A stretch of 33,727 nt of DNA from positions 1 through 33,727 of the forward strand of contig JAACVI010000113.1 in NCBI GenBank assembly GCA_009992505.1, in the 5' to 3' direction. The position numbers and the translations under genes were made by a program. The notes under the pieces were generated by a model that ran no database searches, was not told the DNA's origin, and worked only from the letters and a program-made list of their open reading frames with translations. This DNA is from Myxococcales bacterium. Its GTDB lineage: Bacteria > Myxococcota_A > Polyangia > Polyangiales > Houyiibacteriaceae. Below, in pieces: positions 1 to 8,859 of the stretch (the stretch's first letter is position 1; every line of letters starts with the position of its first letter).

Positions 1-52
1 CGACTGGGTCGGGGCTGTTGCCCTGAGGCGCCGGGCACCCTAACGTCTGGGC

Positions 53-964
53 ATGGCCGGGGGCGAGTTCGATTTTGGTGGTTTCGTGGCGTCGAGCAAT
101 CGACACGCCGGGCGCGAGCAAGCGGGCCGTGTGGCCTACGCCTACGAGGGCGATCGGGCGATGATGCGCACGCTCTCCAAGATGCCGCCCATCACGCTGG
201 CGGCGGCCGCTCTGGTGCGCGCCTACAAGCGCTTCTTGAAGAACCAGTACCTGGGCACCACGGTGCGGGTGTCGGAGCAGCAGTTCCCGCGCATCCACGC
301 CATCGCCGCGCGCTGCGCCGAGCGCTTGGACGTGGCGACGCCCACGCTCTACGTGGCCAACAGCCCCTTCCTCAACGCCTACACCTTTGGCACGCAGGAG
401 GACTCCTTCATCGTCGTGCACTCGGCGCTGATCGATCACTTCACGGAGGCCGAGCTCTCCTTCGTGATCGGGCACGAGACCGGCCACATCCAGAACCAAC
501 ACGTGGTCTACGGCACGCTCCTGCACGTGCTGCGCACCACGGCGTCGCTGCTCCTGCGCTGGATCTCACCGCCCATCGAGGTCGCGCTCCTCGCCTGGTA
601 TCGCCGCGCAGAGATCACCTGCGATCGCGCCGGGCTGCTCTGCTGCGGCGACGTCGAGGTCGCGACCAAGAGCTTCCTGAAGATGGCCACGGGCTCGCAG
701 AAGCTCTACGCCGAGCTCGACGCGGACGCCTACCTCTCGCAGCTCGAAGAGGGGCGCCACGGCTTCGGGCGTTTCACGGAAGCGTTCGCGACCCACCCCT
801 ATCTGCCGAAGCGCGTGTCGGCGCTGCGTCTCTTCACCGAGAGCGCGCTCTGCCGTGAGGCGCTCTCCCTGGGCGAGGGCGGCCTCTCCATGGAAGAGGT
901 CGACCGCCGCACCCACGACATCATTCAGATCCTGCGATCCCCCGGAGCCACGGAAGAGCCATGA
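53..964 (+). CDS. M48-family zinc metalloprotease
   Basis: Predicted zinc endopeptidase of the M48 (Ste24/HtpX-like) family, 303 aa. The zinc site is visible as HETGH at residues 141-145 and the third ligand as the E187-x3-D191 element. The C-terminal THPYLPKR segment is also typical, because M48 proteins usually carry a conserved 'HP' followed by basic residues near the end. There are two moderately hydrophobic stretches (about residues 47-57 and 157-182) but no clear signal peptide, so it is probably cytoplasmic or membrane-associated. Its stop overlaps the start of the downstream GTPase gene by 4 bases (ATGA at 961-964), which indicates translational coupling. No good Shine-Dalgarno lies before the ATG at 53. 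The family call is firm; the substrate is unknown. Confidence 0.88.
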   Translation: MAGGEFDFGGFVASSNRHAGREQAGRVAYAYEGDRAMMRTLSKMPPITLAAAALVRAYKRFLKNQYLGTTVRVSEQQFPRIHAIAARCAERLDVATPTLYVANSPFLNAYTFGTQEDSFIVVHSALIDHFTEAELSFVIGHETGHIQNQHVVYGTLLHVLRTTASLLLRWISPPIEVALLAWYRRAEITCDRAGLLCCGDVEVATKSFLKMATGSQKLYAELDADAYLSQLEEGRHGFGRFTEAFATHPYLPKRVSALRLFTESALCREALSLGEGGLSMEEVDRRTHDIIQILRSPGATEEP

Positions 965-2727
965 CTGCGAGCCCGAACGAATCCACGACCGACTCCGCCG
1001 GCGCCGGCTGGACCGAGCAGAAGCACGAGGCGCTGGCGAACCTGCGCGAGCTGGCCGCCTTGGCCACCGAGTCCGGGGCTGGCACCTTGGCGCGCAACCT
1101 GCGCGACGACCGCATCCCCAGGCTCGAGGCGGAGCGCCTGCACCTGGTCGTGTTGGGCGAGTTCAACCATGGCAAGACCACGCTCGTGAACGCGCTGCTC
1201 GGTGCGCCCGTGCTGCCCATGGGCGTCACGCCCACGACGGCGCTGATCCACCGCATCGTGTACGGCGAGACGCCCAGCGCGCACCTGCTGGCGGAAGATG
1301 GCAGCGAGGGCGAGGAGCTCGGCCTCGACGGCCTTTTGCGACTCACGGTGGAGGGCGGAGGCTCGGAGAAGGGCGCGCACGAGGTCGTCGTGCGCTATCC
1401 GGCGTCGCTGCTCGAGCGAGGACTGGTGCTCGTGGACACGCCCGGCGTGAACGACCTCGAGGACGCGCGCGCCGAGGTCACCTACGGCTACGTCCCGCGC
1501 TCGGACGCCGTGCTCTTCTTGCTCGACGCCGGTCAGATCCTGAAGGAGAGCGAGCGCTCGTTCCTGGAGCATCGTCTGGCGAAGCAGGCGCGCGGCCGCA
1601 TCTTCTTTGTGGTCAACAAGCTCGACGTGCTCGACGCCGACGAACAGCGCGAAGCCCTGGCCTATGCGCGCACCAACCTCGCGCGATGGATCGACGAGCC
1701 GCGCGTCTGGGGCATCAGCGCGGAGCAGGCCCTCGACGGCGCGGGCGAGGTCTCGGGTCTCGACGCCTTCGTGCAGGAGCTCGAGCGCTGGCTGACGCAG
1801 GAGCGCGTGCCGGTGCTGCTCTCACGAGCGCGTGCCGCGGGTCGCTCCGCTCTCAGCTCGCTGCGCGCGGGCCTGGAGGTGCAGCGCGCGGCGCTGGCCA
1901 TGGAGCAGGAGGAGCTCGCACGTCGTCTGGGGATCTTCGAGTCCGATCTCGAGGCCTCGGCCGAGCGCGTGCAGGCGCGGGAGCGCGCCCTCGGTCAATC
2001 CTTGGCGGCGGTGAAGGCCGTGGTCCGTGAAGACATGGAGCGCTTCGCCGAGCGCTTCGCCGCGGCGTTGCCGGACGAGATCGAGTCGAGCCAGGCGACG
2101 GACCTTCGTCGCTACCTGGCCGGCTTCATCGAGCAGAAGCTGCGCGAGCAGGTGGAGGACGAGGCCGAGGAGGTCGCGCATCGCCTGGAGCGCGTGGCCG
2201 ACGAAGCCGTGGCCTTCGTGACCGACGAAGCCCGCGCGCGCGCCGAGCGCTTTCGGGGATCCTTGGGCAAGGACGCACCCGTGCTCGATCTCGCGGTCGA
2301 CACCTTGGCCTACGACGTGGGCGTGTTCGCCGTGGGCGCCGTGGGCGTGACCTTGATGGTGCTCTCGAATGTCCTGCTCGGCGGCGCCATGACGCTGGCC
2401 GCGCCCGTGCTCGCTTACGTGCTGCGCGGCAGGAAGGACGAGCGGGTCAAGGAGCGCGCGAAGGAAGAGGCTCCGGCCCTGGTGCACAAGGCCACGCAGA
2501 AGGTGATCGAGGCCTTCGAGGTCCGCATCGACGAGTTCGGGCAGCACCTGCGCGACTTCCTCAATCAGGCCGACGACGAGACGCGCCGCTCCATCCTCGA
2601 GCTGGTCGGTGCCGCGCGCACTGCACAAGGAGCGGGTGCGGACGGCCGGCTCGCGCTCCAGCAGCGCATCGAAGCGAGCCTGGACCGCGTCGTCGAGTTC
2701 GAGCCGAAGTTCGCCGACGCGGACTGA
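961..2727 (+). CDS. dynamin-like GTPase with C-terminal membrane segment
   Basis: Large GTPase of the dynamin-like/bacterial DLP type, 588 aa. G1 is GEFNHGKT at residues 66-73, G3 is DTPG at 159-162 and G4 is NKLD at 219-222. After the GTPase domain come long Glu/Arg/Ala-rich helices (about 300-440) that look coiled-coil. A hydrophobic pair follows at about 449-489, rich in Gly/Ala/Val/Leu, then a basic and acidic helical tail. This G domain, stalk, membrane insertion and returning helix is the usual layout of bacterial dynamin-like proteins that bind or remodel membranes. It starts inside the stop of the M48 protease gene (ATGA), so the two are almost certainly made together. The role is inferred to be inner-membrane maintenance. 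YeeP/YfjP-type GTPases are an alternative family label. Confidence 0.85.
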   Translation: MTASPNESTTDSAGAGWTEQKHEALANLRELAALATESGAGTLARNLRDDRIPRLEAERLHLVVLGEFNHGKTTLVNALLGAPVLPMGVTPTTALIHRIVYGETPSAHLLAEDGSEGEELGLDGLLRLTVEGGGSEKGAHEVVVRYPASLLERGLVLVDTPGVNDLEDARAEVTYGYVPRSDAVLFLLDAGQILKESERSFLEHRLAKQARGRIFFVVNKLDVLDADEQREALAYARTNLARWIDEPRVWGISAEQALDGAGEVSGLDAFVQELERWLTQERVPVLLSRARAAGRSALSSLRAGLEVQRAALAMEQEELARRLGIFESDLEASAERVQARERALGQSLAAVKAVVREDMERFAERFAAALPDEIESSQATDLRRYLAGFIEQKLREQVEDEAEEVAHRLERVADEAVAFVTDEARARAERFRGSLGKDAPVLDLAVDTLAYDVGVFAVGAVGVTLMVLSNVLLGGAMTLAAPVLAYVLRGRKDERVKERAKEEAPALVHKATQKVIEAFEVRIDEFGQHLRDFLNQADDETRRSILELVGAARTAQGAGADGRLALQQRIEASLDRVVEFEPKFADAD

Positions 2728-3768
2728 GGCTGCGCTGCGGGAAGTCCGGTCCACGGTCGCGCGGACGAGCTCGACGCAGCGAGTCGAGGCTGGCCGCAAG
2801 CGACTGAAGCTGGGCTGGGTCGAGGATCAGCCGCGCCACCGCTTCGCTGCCCTCGGTGCGATATCGAATGGAGCGCAGGACGCGGGCCAATTCGGGCAGC
2901 GAGACCGCGATCCCGCTGGCGAACTCCTCGATCTGGGCCCTGTGGCTCAGCAGGGACGTGGCCCCGCCCGCCGTCGTGCTGCGAGCGCGCGCCTCGAAGT
3001 CGAGGCCTTGGGCGACGGCTGCCTGCGCCTGGAAGCTGCCTGCGCCTGGAAGCTGTCGAACACCACGTCGAAGCGCTGCGCCAGCTGGTCGCGCATGGCG
3101 GGCGTCTGAAGCGCGAGCACGTCCAGCGTGTGTTGGCCGAAGGCGTCCTCTCGAGCCAGCGCGAGCAGCGCGTCGACAGGCCCGTGCGCAGCCGCCGACG
3201 CGTCGGCGATCTGCAGGAGTCGTTCCGAGGAGACGCCGTCAGCAGCGACGATGGTCTCGGGATCGCTCGCGAGCAGGGTGAACTCGTCGTCCCTGTCGGA
3301 GCGCACCAGCAGGCGGCTGGCGCGTCGCTCGTGGTGCAGGTCGTTGCGAGTGGTCAGCGCGTCCGCCCAGCTCACGAGTTCCGCCTGGCGGTAGTGGCCG
3401 CTGCGGACCAACACCCACGCCAGCTGGTTCGAGTCTCGGGGCAGGGTGGCTCCGAACAGGATCCTGTCGGTGGCGCGCCACCAGGCCAGACCAGCCGCGA
3501 AGCCGGCGCGCGCTTCGGCGTCATGGGGCAGGGAGTCGCCCACGGTTGCAAGCCATCGTTCGATCGGTTCGGCCAAGGCCGGCTGGCGCAGGGAGTCGAC
3601 GTCCACACGCAGCATCAGCGCCGTGTCCGCGAGCAGATACGCCGTCGGTTCCACGCGGCTCGAAGCCGTCGCGTCGGCGGAGGACGCGCCTCGTGTGTCG
3701 GCGGTCGCGCCCCCACAGCCCGCGGCGAGCAAGAGGACGAGCGCCAGGGGCGAATGCAGGAGTCTCAT
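2561..3768 (-). pseudogene. lipoprotein gene frameshifted by a 17-bp tandem duplication
   Basis: The N-terminus is a lipoprotein signal with lipobox AAGC (C18), so the product would be a lipid-anchored envelope protein of unknown function. As it stands the frame stops at 2947 (273 aa), and its last ~28 residues turn abruptly into Arg/Pro/Ser-rich sequence. The switch point is an exact 17-bp tandem duplication (3018-3034 and 3035-3051). Removing one copy restores a natural-looking frame, with segments such as FDSFQAQAAVAQGLDF and LARVLRSIRYRTEGSEAV, which runs to a stop at 2561 (about 396 aa). The far C-terminus beyond about 2780 is again Arg-rich and lies antisense to the GTPase gene, so the original stop may have been nearer 2730. 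It starts 52 bp after lysA and is probably the last gene of that run. A recent mutation, phase variation or an assembly artefact are all possible. Confidence 0.7.
3018..3051. repeat. 17-bp perfect tandem duplication (2 copies)
   Basis: Two identical adjacent 17-bp copies (3018-3034, 3035-3051), with four more matching bases after the second. Since 17 is not a multiple of three, the extra copy shifts the minus-strand lipoprotein frame; one copy alone keeps it open. Confidence 0.95.
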
Positions 3769-3820
3769 CGGAGCTCGCGCGTGAGGTGTGCGCGACTGCT
3801 CTCGGTCTCCGCCCCGCGTG

Positions 3821-5101
3821 TCACGGCTCCTCGAGCGCCCAGAGCGAGGAGATGGTGCCGCGGCGGCGGACCATGCGCGTCTTCTTTCCGTCGACCAGGA
3901 TCTCGCGCGCGGCGGGCCGGCCGTTGTAGGTGCTGCTCATCTCGCGGCCGTATGCGCCAGCGCCGCGGATGGCGAGCAGGTCGCCGCGCTTCACCGCGGG
4001 CAGGGGCCGACCTCGGGCGAGGAAGTCTCCGGACTCGCACACCGGGCCGACCACGTCGGCGGCGGACCACTCACCGAGGTGTTCGCGCACCGGCATCACG
4101 GCGTGGTGCGCGCCATAGAGCGCCGGTCGCACAAGCTCGGTCATGGCGCCGTCGACGATCACGAAGCGCCTGCCGCCTTGATGCTTCTCGGCCAAGACGC
4201 GCACGAGCAAGATGCCCGCGTCTCCGACCAGGGCGCGCCCCGGCTCCGTCACGACCTCGAGCCCGGCGTCGCTCATCCCGGCGTCCGCGATGCCCGCGGC
4301 GATGGCCGCGCCAAAGGCCTGATGGGGCGGGAAGGGCGTCTCCTCCGCGCCGTAGGACATGGGCCAGCCGCCCCCAGGATCGATGCTGCGCAAAGGCGCG
4401 CCCGCGTCAAGACACTCGCGCGCGAAGAGCGCCAACAAGCGCGTGGCCTCGCGCAGCGGCACGGGTGAGTCGAGCTGAGAGCCCACGTGGCAGGCGACGC
4501 CTTCGAGGCGCAGCGTGCGGCTCTGCACCAGGCGCGGCAGCAGGCTGCGGGCGACCGCGACTTCGAGGCCGAACTTGGTCGAGTGTAGACCCGTGGACAG
4601 GTAGGGATGGGAGCCCGAGTCCACGTCGGGGTTGATGCGCAGCGCCACGCGTACGGGCGCGTCCGGCGAGCCGAAGCGCTCGAGCAGGTCGAGCTCCTCG
4701 ATGCACTCGATGTGGATCGCGCGCAGTCCTGCGCCCGCGGCGACCCGCAGCTCGCGATCGCGCTTGCCGACGCCACTCCAGACGATGCGATCCGCGGGCA
4801 CGCCCGCTCGCAGGGCGCGACGCAGCTCACCCTCGGAGACGATGTCCGCGCCGGCGCCAGCTTTGGCCAGGCGCGCCAAGATCGCGAGGTTGCCGTTGGC
4901 CTTCACGGCGTAGGCGATCAGATGGGGCGCGAAGCTCATGGCCTGGTCGACCGCGGCGTACGCCTGGTCGACCACGCGCGCGCTGTAGACCCAGGTCGGA
5001 CCACCCTCGTCGGCCAGATCCGTCAGCGGGACGTCGTCACAGTGGAGGATCCCGTTGCGATAATGGAAGGCGGTCGAGGGAGGGAAGTGCACTGCGGTCA
5101 T
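3821..5101 (-). CDS. lysA: diaminopimelate decarboxylase
   Basis: PLP-dependent decarboxylase that converts meso-2,6-diaminopimelate to L-lysine, the last step of lysine synthesis; 426 aa, the usual length. Fold-type III hallmarks are visible: YAVKANGN with the PLP lysine at K67, CHVGSQ with H205, DPGGGW with the glycine loop at 243-245, EPGR at 286-289, CESGD at 355-359 with the catalytic Cys contributed across the dimer, and a late Tyr (YNGRP). The ATG at 5101 was chosen because it overlaps the argH stop as ATGA (5098-5101) and gives a normal N-terminus; a much longer open frame extends upstream antisense-like but is not protein-like. It is translationally coupled to argH, and the broken lipoprotein gene follows 52 bp later. 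Confidence 0.96.
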   Translation of the reverse strand: MTAVHFPPSTAFHYRNGILHCDDVPLTDLADEGGPTWVYSARVVDQAYAAVDQAMSFAPHLIAYAVKANGNLAILARLAKAGAGADIVSEGELRRALRAGVPADRIVWSGVGKRDRELRVAAGAGLRAIHIECIEELDLLERFGSPDAPVRVALRINPDVDSGSHPYLSTGLHSTKFGLEVAVARSLLPRLVQSRTLRLEGVACHVGSQLDSPVPLREATRLLALFARECLDAGAPLRSIDPGGGWPMSYGAEETPFPPHQAFGAAIAAGIADAGMSDAGLEVVTEPGRALVGDAGILLVRVLAEKHQGGRRFVIVDGAMTELVRPALYGAHHAVMPVREHLGEWSAADVVGPVCESGDFLARGRPLPAVKRGDLLAIRGAGAYGREMSSTYNGRPAAREILVDGKKTRMVRRRGTISSLWALEEP

Positions 5102-6534
5102 CGTCCTGTCACTTTCACGCCGAAGCGCTCGGCGACCTCTGCGGTGTCCACGCCGCGAGCCATGAGCTCGCCCACGAGGCGTTCCGTCTGGCTCGTCACC
5201 TGAGCGCGTGCGGGACCTCCCACGAGCGCGCGTCGCTCCACGGCGCGTTCGAAGTCGAGCGCCTCGTACACGTCCTGGTCGAAGGCCTCGTGGGCAGCCT
5301 TCAAGACCTCGAGGCTGAGCTCCGAGAGCACCTTCTTCTCCGCGCTGGCGCGCGCCACCAGAGCGCCGACGACGTGGTGTGCCTCGCGGAAGGGCACGCC
5401 TCGGGCGGCGAGGTAGTCGGCAAGCTCGGTCGCATCGGCGAAGCCTTCGCGCAGCGCGGCTCGCATGCGATCCCCGTCGAAGCGCGCCGTGGCGACGCAG
5501 CCCGTCAACACCTCGAGCGAGTCGTCGACGGTGTCGAAGGCGTCGAAGACCGGGCGCTTGTCCTCCTGCATGTCGCGGTTGTAGGCGAGGGGGAGCCCCT
5601 TCAGCATGACCAAGAGCGAGACGAGGTCGCCCACGACGCGTCCGGTCTTGCCGCGGATCAGCTCCGCCATGTCGGGGTTCTTCTTCTGCGGCATGATCGA
5701 CGAGCCCGTGGTGAAGGCGTCGCTCATCTCGACGAAGCCGAACTCCTGACTCGACCAGAGCACGAGCTCCTCGCCGATGCGCGAGAGGTGGACCGCGCAG
5801 TTCGCCAGCGCCGCCACGGCCTCGACCAGGAAGTCGCGGTCCGCGACGGCGTCCAGGCTGTTGCGCATGGGGCGACGAAAGCCGAGCGCGTGGGCGGTGG
5901 CCTCGCGATCGAGATCGAAGGTCGTGCCCGCCAGCGCGGCCGCGCCCAGGGGTGACTCGTTCATGCGGGCGGCGGCGTCGAGCATGCGTCCACGATCGCG
6001 GCCGAGCATCTCGGCCCAGGCGAGCAGGTGGTGGGAGAGGCGCACGGGTTGGGCGCGCTGCAGATGCGTGTAGCCCGGCATCAAGACGTGGATCTCGGTG
6101 CGCGCGCGCGAGGCCAGCACGGCCAGCACGGCGTCGATGGAGGCGGCCGTGTGCTCGCAGGCGCGCCGCGTGAACAGGCGCATGTCGGTGGCGACCTGGT
6201 CGTTGCGGCTGCGCGCGGTGTGGAGCTTGCCGCCCGCGGCGCCGATGCGCTCCGTCAGCGTGGCCTCGATGTTCATGTGCACGTCTTCGCGGGCGTCGGT
6301 GAACTCGAACTCGCCGGCGGCGATCTCCTCGGCGATGTGCGTGAGTCCCCGCTCGATGTTGAGCGCGTCCTCGAGCGGGACGATCCCGCGTTCGGCGAGC
6401 ATGCGCACGTGGGCGATGGAGCCCTCGACGTCCTCCGCGGCCAGGCGCTGGTCGACGTCGACGCTGGCGCTGAAGGCGAGGGCCTTGTCGTTCAACTCTT
6501 CCCCGAAGCGTCCGCCCCATGCCTTCTTGGTCAT
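5098..6534 (-). CDS. argH: argininosuccinate lyase
   Basis: Cleaves argininosuccinate to arginine and fumarate, the last step of arginine synthesis; cytosolic homotetramer of the aspartase/fumarase superfamily. It is 478 aa, the normal length. The signature loop GSSIMPQKKNPD lies at residues 277-288, HTARSRNDQ at 105-113 and GYTHLQRAQP at 154-163 (catalytic His at 157). The N-terminal KKAWGGRF is also typical. It lies 21 bp after the P-type ATPase-like gene and overlaps lysA by 4 bases. Adjacent argH and lysA is a recurring arrangement in delta-proteobacterial-type genomes (family knowledge). No promoter is obvious immediately upstream, so it probably depends on readthrough from the genes before it. 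Confidence 0.97.
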   Translation of the reverse strand: MTKKAWGGRFGEELNDKALAFSASVDVDQRLAAEDVEGSIAHVRMLAERGIVPLEDALNIERGLTHIAEEIAAGEFEFTDAREDVHMNIEATLTERIGAAGGKLHTARSRNDQVATDMRLFTRRACEHTAASIDAVLAVLASRARTEIHVLMPGYTHLQRAQPVRLSHHLLAWAEMLGRDRGRMLDAAARMNESPLGAAALAGTTFDLDREATAHALGFRRPMRNSLDAVADRDFLVEAVAALANCAVHLSRIGEELVLWSSQEFGFVEMSDAFTTGSSIMPQKKNPDMAELIRGKTGRVVGDLVSLLVMLKGLPLAYNRDMQEDKRPVFDAFDTVDDSLEVLTGCVATARFDGDRMRAALREGFADATELADYLAARGVPFREAHHVVGALVARASAEKKVLSELSLEVLKAAHEAFDQDVYEALDFERAVERRALVGGPARAQVTSQTERLVGELMARGVDTAEVAERFGVKVTGR

Positions 6535-6555
6535 CCAAACCTTCTCTCTCGGGCC

Positions 6556-8835
6556 TCAGCCGCGTGCGGGAATTCTGAGCGCGACACGCCTCAACAGGCG
6601 CGCCCCCGCGGGAAGCGTGAGCGCGTCCACGGCCACCGCAAGCAGAGCGGCCAGAGTCGGGTCGAGCAGGCCGAGCGCGGACGCCGTCACCATCAGCCCA
6701 CCGATGCCCACGGTCGCGATGGCGCCACGCCAGGCTCCGTCGCGTGCGGCGCGCGCGATCCAGATGGCCGCCGCCGCGTCGCGGATGTCGTGGGTCGTCA
6801 ACGAGACGGCGTGATCACCCGCGGGCGAGCCGGCGGCGCCGAGCACGATGGGCACGTCCGCCTCGGCCAGGGCGGCGCCGTCGCGCGCGGGATCACCGAC
6901 CAGGCCGACCAACCCGCCCGCATCTCCCAGGCGCGCCACCTCGGCGCCACGCTCGACGGGCGTGAGATCGGCCTTCACGTGGGTGATGTCTACGCGGGAC
7001 GCCAGCGCCTCGAGGGTGGTCCGATGATCACCACCCAGCAGCACGACCTCGACGCCCAGATCGAGCACCCGCTGGATGGCGGCGCGCGCGCCCGCGCGAA
7101 CCGGATCGCGGAGCGAGAGCAGCGCGCGCACCCGACCGTCGACGGCCATGAACAAGGCCGTGTGCCCCCGTGCTTCTTCCAGCTCCGCCTCGGGCTCGGC
7201 GGCGGCGACGGAGACGCCCTGCTCGAGCAGGAGCTGGCGGTTGCCGATGGCCACGGGTTCGCCGCCGGGGCCCACGGCCGTGACGCCGCGACCGGGCTTG
7301 CGCAGGACCCGGCGTACGGTGGGCAGGGAGAGCTTCATCTCGCGTGCGCGTGCGGTGAGCGCGCGGGCGATGGGGTGCTCCGTCAGCGTGGCTTCGCAGG
7401 CGGCGGCCAGGGCGAGGCTGGCGTCCGCCGAGGCGCCATCGATGGGGTGAATCGCCACCACGGTGGGCGCGCCCGTCGTGACCGTGCCACGCGCCGAAAG
7501 GGCCACCACGCTGAGGTGCCCCGCCGTCTCGAGGGCGAGCGCGTCGCGGAAGACGATGCCGCGCTCTGCGGCAGCGGCCGCGGCGGCTTCGAGGGGCAGC
7601 TCGGCGGAGCGGCGCGCGGCCAGCAGCGGTGCGGCCAGGAGCACTGCGGCGGCCGCGGCCAGACGACCCGCGAAGCCAGGCATGCCCGTCAACGCGAGGC
7701 CGCTGAGCGCGGCCCCGAAGGCGAACAGACCACCCCAGCGGGTGATGCGACCGGCGAAGCGCGCGGAGGCGGCTGCTCCTCGCCCGCGGTCGACCCCGAA
7801 GCGTGCCATGCGCAGCAGCGCGCGTTCGTCGCCCACGCGCGTCGCGAGCACGCGGATGGCGCCGCTCTCGACCCGTGCCCCGGCCAGCACCGGATCGCCT
7901 TCCTTGCGTGGGCTCGGGGCGGCCGCCGTCGGATGCAGCCAGACCATCGCGTCGCCCGCACGCACGACTCCGTCCACGGTCACGACCTCACCCTCGAGCG
8001 CCATCACCTCGTCGCCAGAGCGCACGAACTCGTCGCGCACTTCGTCGTAGGTCAGCGCCAGGGAGTCGTCGTCCCTTCGCGGCACCCGGGCGCCGCGTGG
8101 AATGCGCTCGGCCAAGCTCGAGGTCACGGCGTGCACGGGCGCGCGCGCGCGGCGGTCGAGCCAGACGCGGCCGACGACCGCCAGCGAGGCGACGCCCGCT
8201 CCTGCCAAGCCGAGCCACGCCGTGGGGTCGTCCAATCGTGCCCACAGGGCCGCTGCCGCCGCCAGGCTCGCGCCCAGGGGCGCGCCCAACCAGGCGGGGA
8301 AGCCGACCTCGCGCCGCAGACTCGCGCTCGAGCTCAAGGTCGCGAGGGAGGCGAGCAGCGTGGCTCCGGCGCTCAACCAGGCCGCCGCGAGGGAGGTGGC
8401 GGCGAGCCCGAGCACGGCAGCGAGCAAGCTGGCGATCAGGGGTAGGCGCAAGCCCTCTTCGGCGCTCTCGGGCTGGGCGGCCGTGGGTGCGCGCAGGGCG
8501 CCGGGCAGCGTGGTACGGGTCGCCTCGCGCACGAGCTCGGTCAGGGTGGGGTCACGCCGCGGCTGGCGAGGCTCCTCGTGAGGTCGCTCGCCTTCGCCGA
8601 AGTGCTTGCGGCAGGCCTCGTCGCACAGGAAGCGCAGCCCGGTCTCGAGCGCGACGACCTCGGCGGCCCTCAGCGGGTCGACCGGGCGCCCGCAGGCGGG
8701 GCAGGGTCGCGAAGGCGCCGTGGGCCTCGAGGGATGCACGGGGGCTGCGTACGTTTGAGCGAGCAATGCGTCAAGCCCGCGCCCTCGAGCGAGGCACGAG
8801 TCGAGTGCAGCGTGCGCGGGCTCGCGCGTGCGCAT
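6556..8835 (-). CDS. degenerate heavy-metal P1B-type ATPase (pseudo-enzyme) with Cys-rich N-terminus
   Basis: The fold matches a P1B metal ATPase: hydrophobic segments at about 130-222, 368-405 and 700-747, an actuator-like region at about 265-335, and an HP-loop nucleotide domain (EHPIA, H487-P488; GRGV near 515). Every catalytic motif is altered. DKTGT reads SARGT (the phosphorylated Asp is S447), TGE in the actuator reads HPT, the CPC ion site reads A402-P403-L404, and GDGxNDAPAL reads GDPARDGAAL (647-656). The frame is intact over 759 codons, so this is not decay by stop codons. The N-terminus has CPAC (45-48) and CDEAC (71-75) plus H78, like a TRASH/YHS-type metal-binding element. The start is uncertain: ATG at 8835, or GTG at 8739 giving 727 aa. 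It follows the L,D-transpeptidase gene by 24 bp and precedes argH by 21 bp. It may be a sensor or chaperone, or a non-transporting paralogue. Confidence 0.8.
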   Translation of the reverse strand: MRTREPAHAALDSCLARGRGLDALLAQTYAAPVHPSRPTAPSRPCPACGRPVDPLRAAEVVALETGLRFLCDEACRKHFGEGERPHEEPRQPRRDPTLTELVREATRTTLPGALRAPTAAQPESAEEGLRLPLIASLLAAVLGLAATSLAAAWLSAGATLLASLATLSSSASLRREVGFPAWLGAPLGASLAAAAALWARLDDPTAWLGLAGAGVASLAVVGRVWLDRRARAPVHAVTSSLAERIPRGARVPRRDDDSLALTYDEVRDEFVRSGDEVMALEGEVVTVDGVVRAGDAMVWLHPTAAAPSPRKEGDPVLAGARVESGAIRVLATRVGDERALLRMARFGVDRGRGAAASARFAGRITRWGGLFAFGAALSGLALTGMPGFAGRLAAAAAVLLAAPLLAARRSAELPLEAAAAAAAERGIVFRDALALETAGHLSVVALSARGTVTTGAPTVVAIHPIDGASADASLALAAACEATLTEHPIARALTARAREMKLSLPTVRRVLRKPGRGVTAVGPGGEPVAIGNRQLLLEQGVSVAAAEPEAELEEARGHTALFMAVDGRVRALLSLRDPVRAGARAAIQRVLDLGVEVVLLGGDHRTTLEALASRVDITHVKADLTPVERGAEVARLGDAGGLVGLVGDPARDGAALAEADVPIVLGAAGSPAGDHAVSLTTHDIRDAAAAIWIARAARDGAWRGAIATVGIGGLMVTASALGLLDPTLAALLAVAVDALTLPAGARLLRRVALRIPARG

Positions 8836-8859
8836 CGCCCCACGTCCAAACGGAGAACG

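Noticed and set aside
3130-4635. 501-codon plus-strand frame
   Set aside because: Antisense to lysA and the broken lipoprotein gene; the second half is almost all Arg/Ala/Ser/Pro.
6028-8445. 805-codon open frame on the plus strand
   Set aside because: Antisense to argH and the ATPase-like gene; the product is a Gly/Arg/His/Gln-rich string without domains, as expected in very GC-rich DNA.
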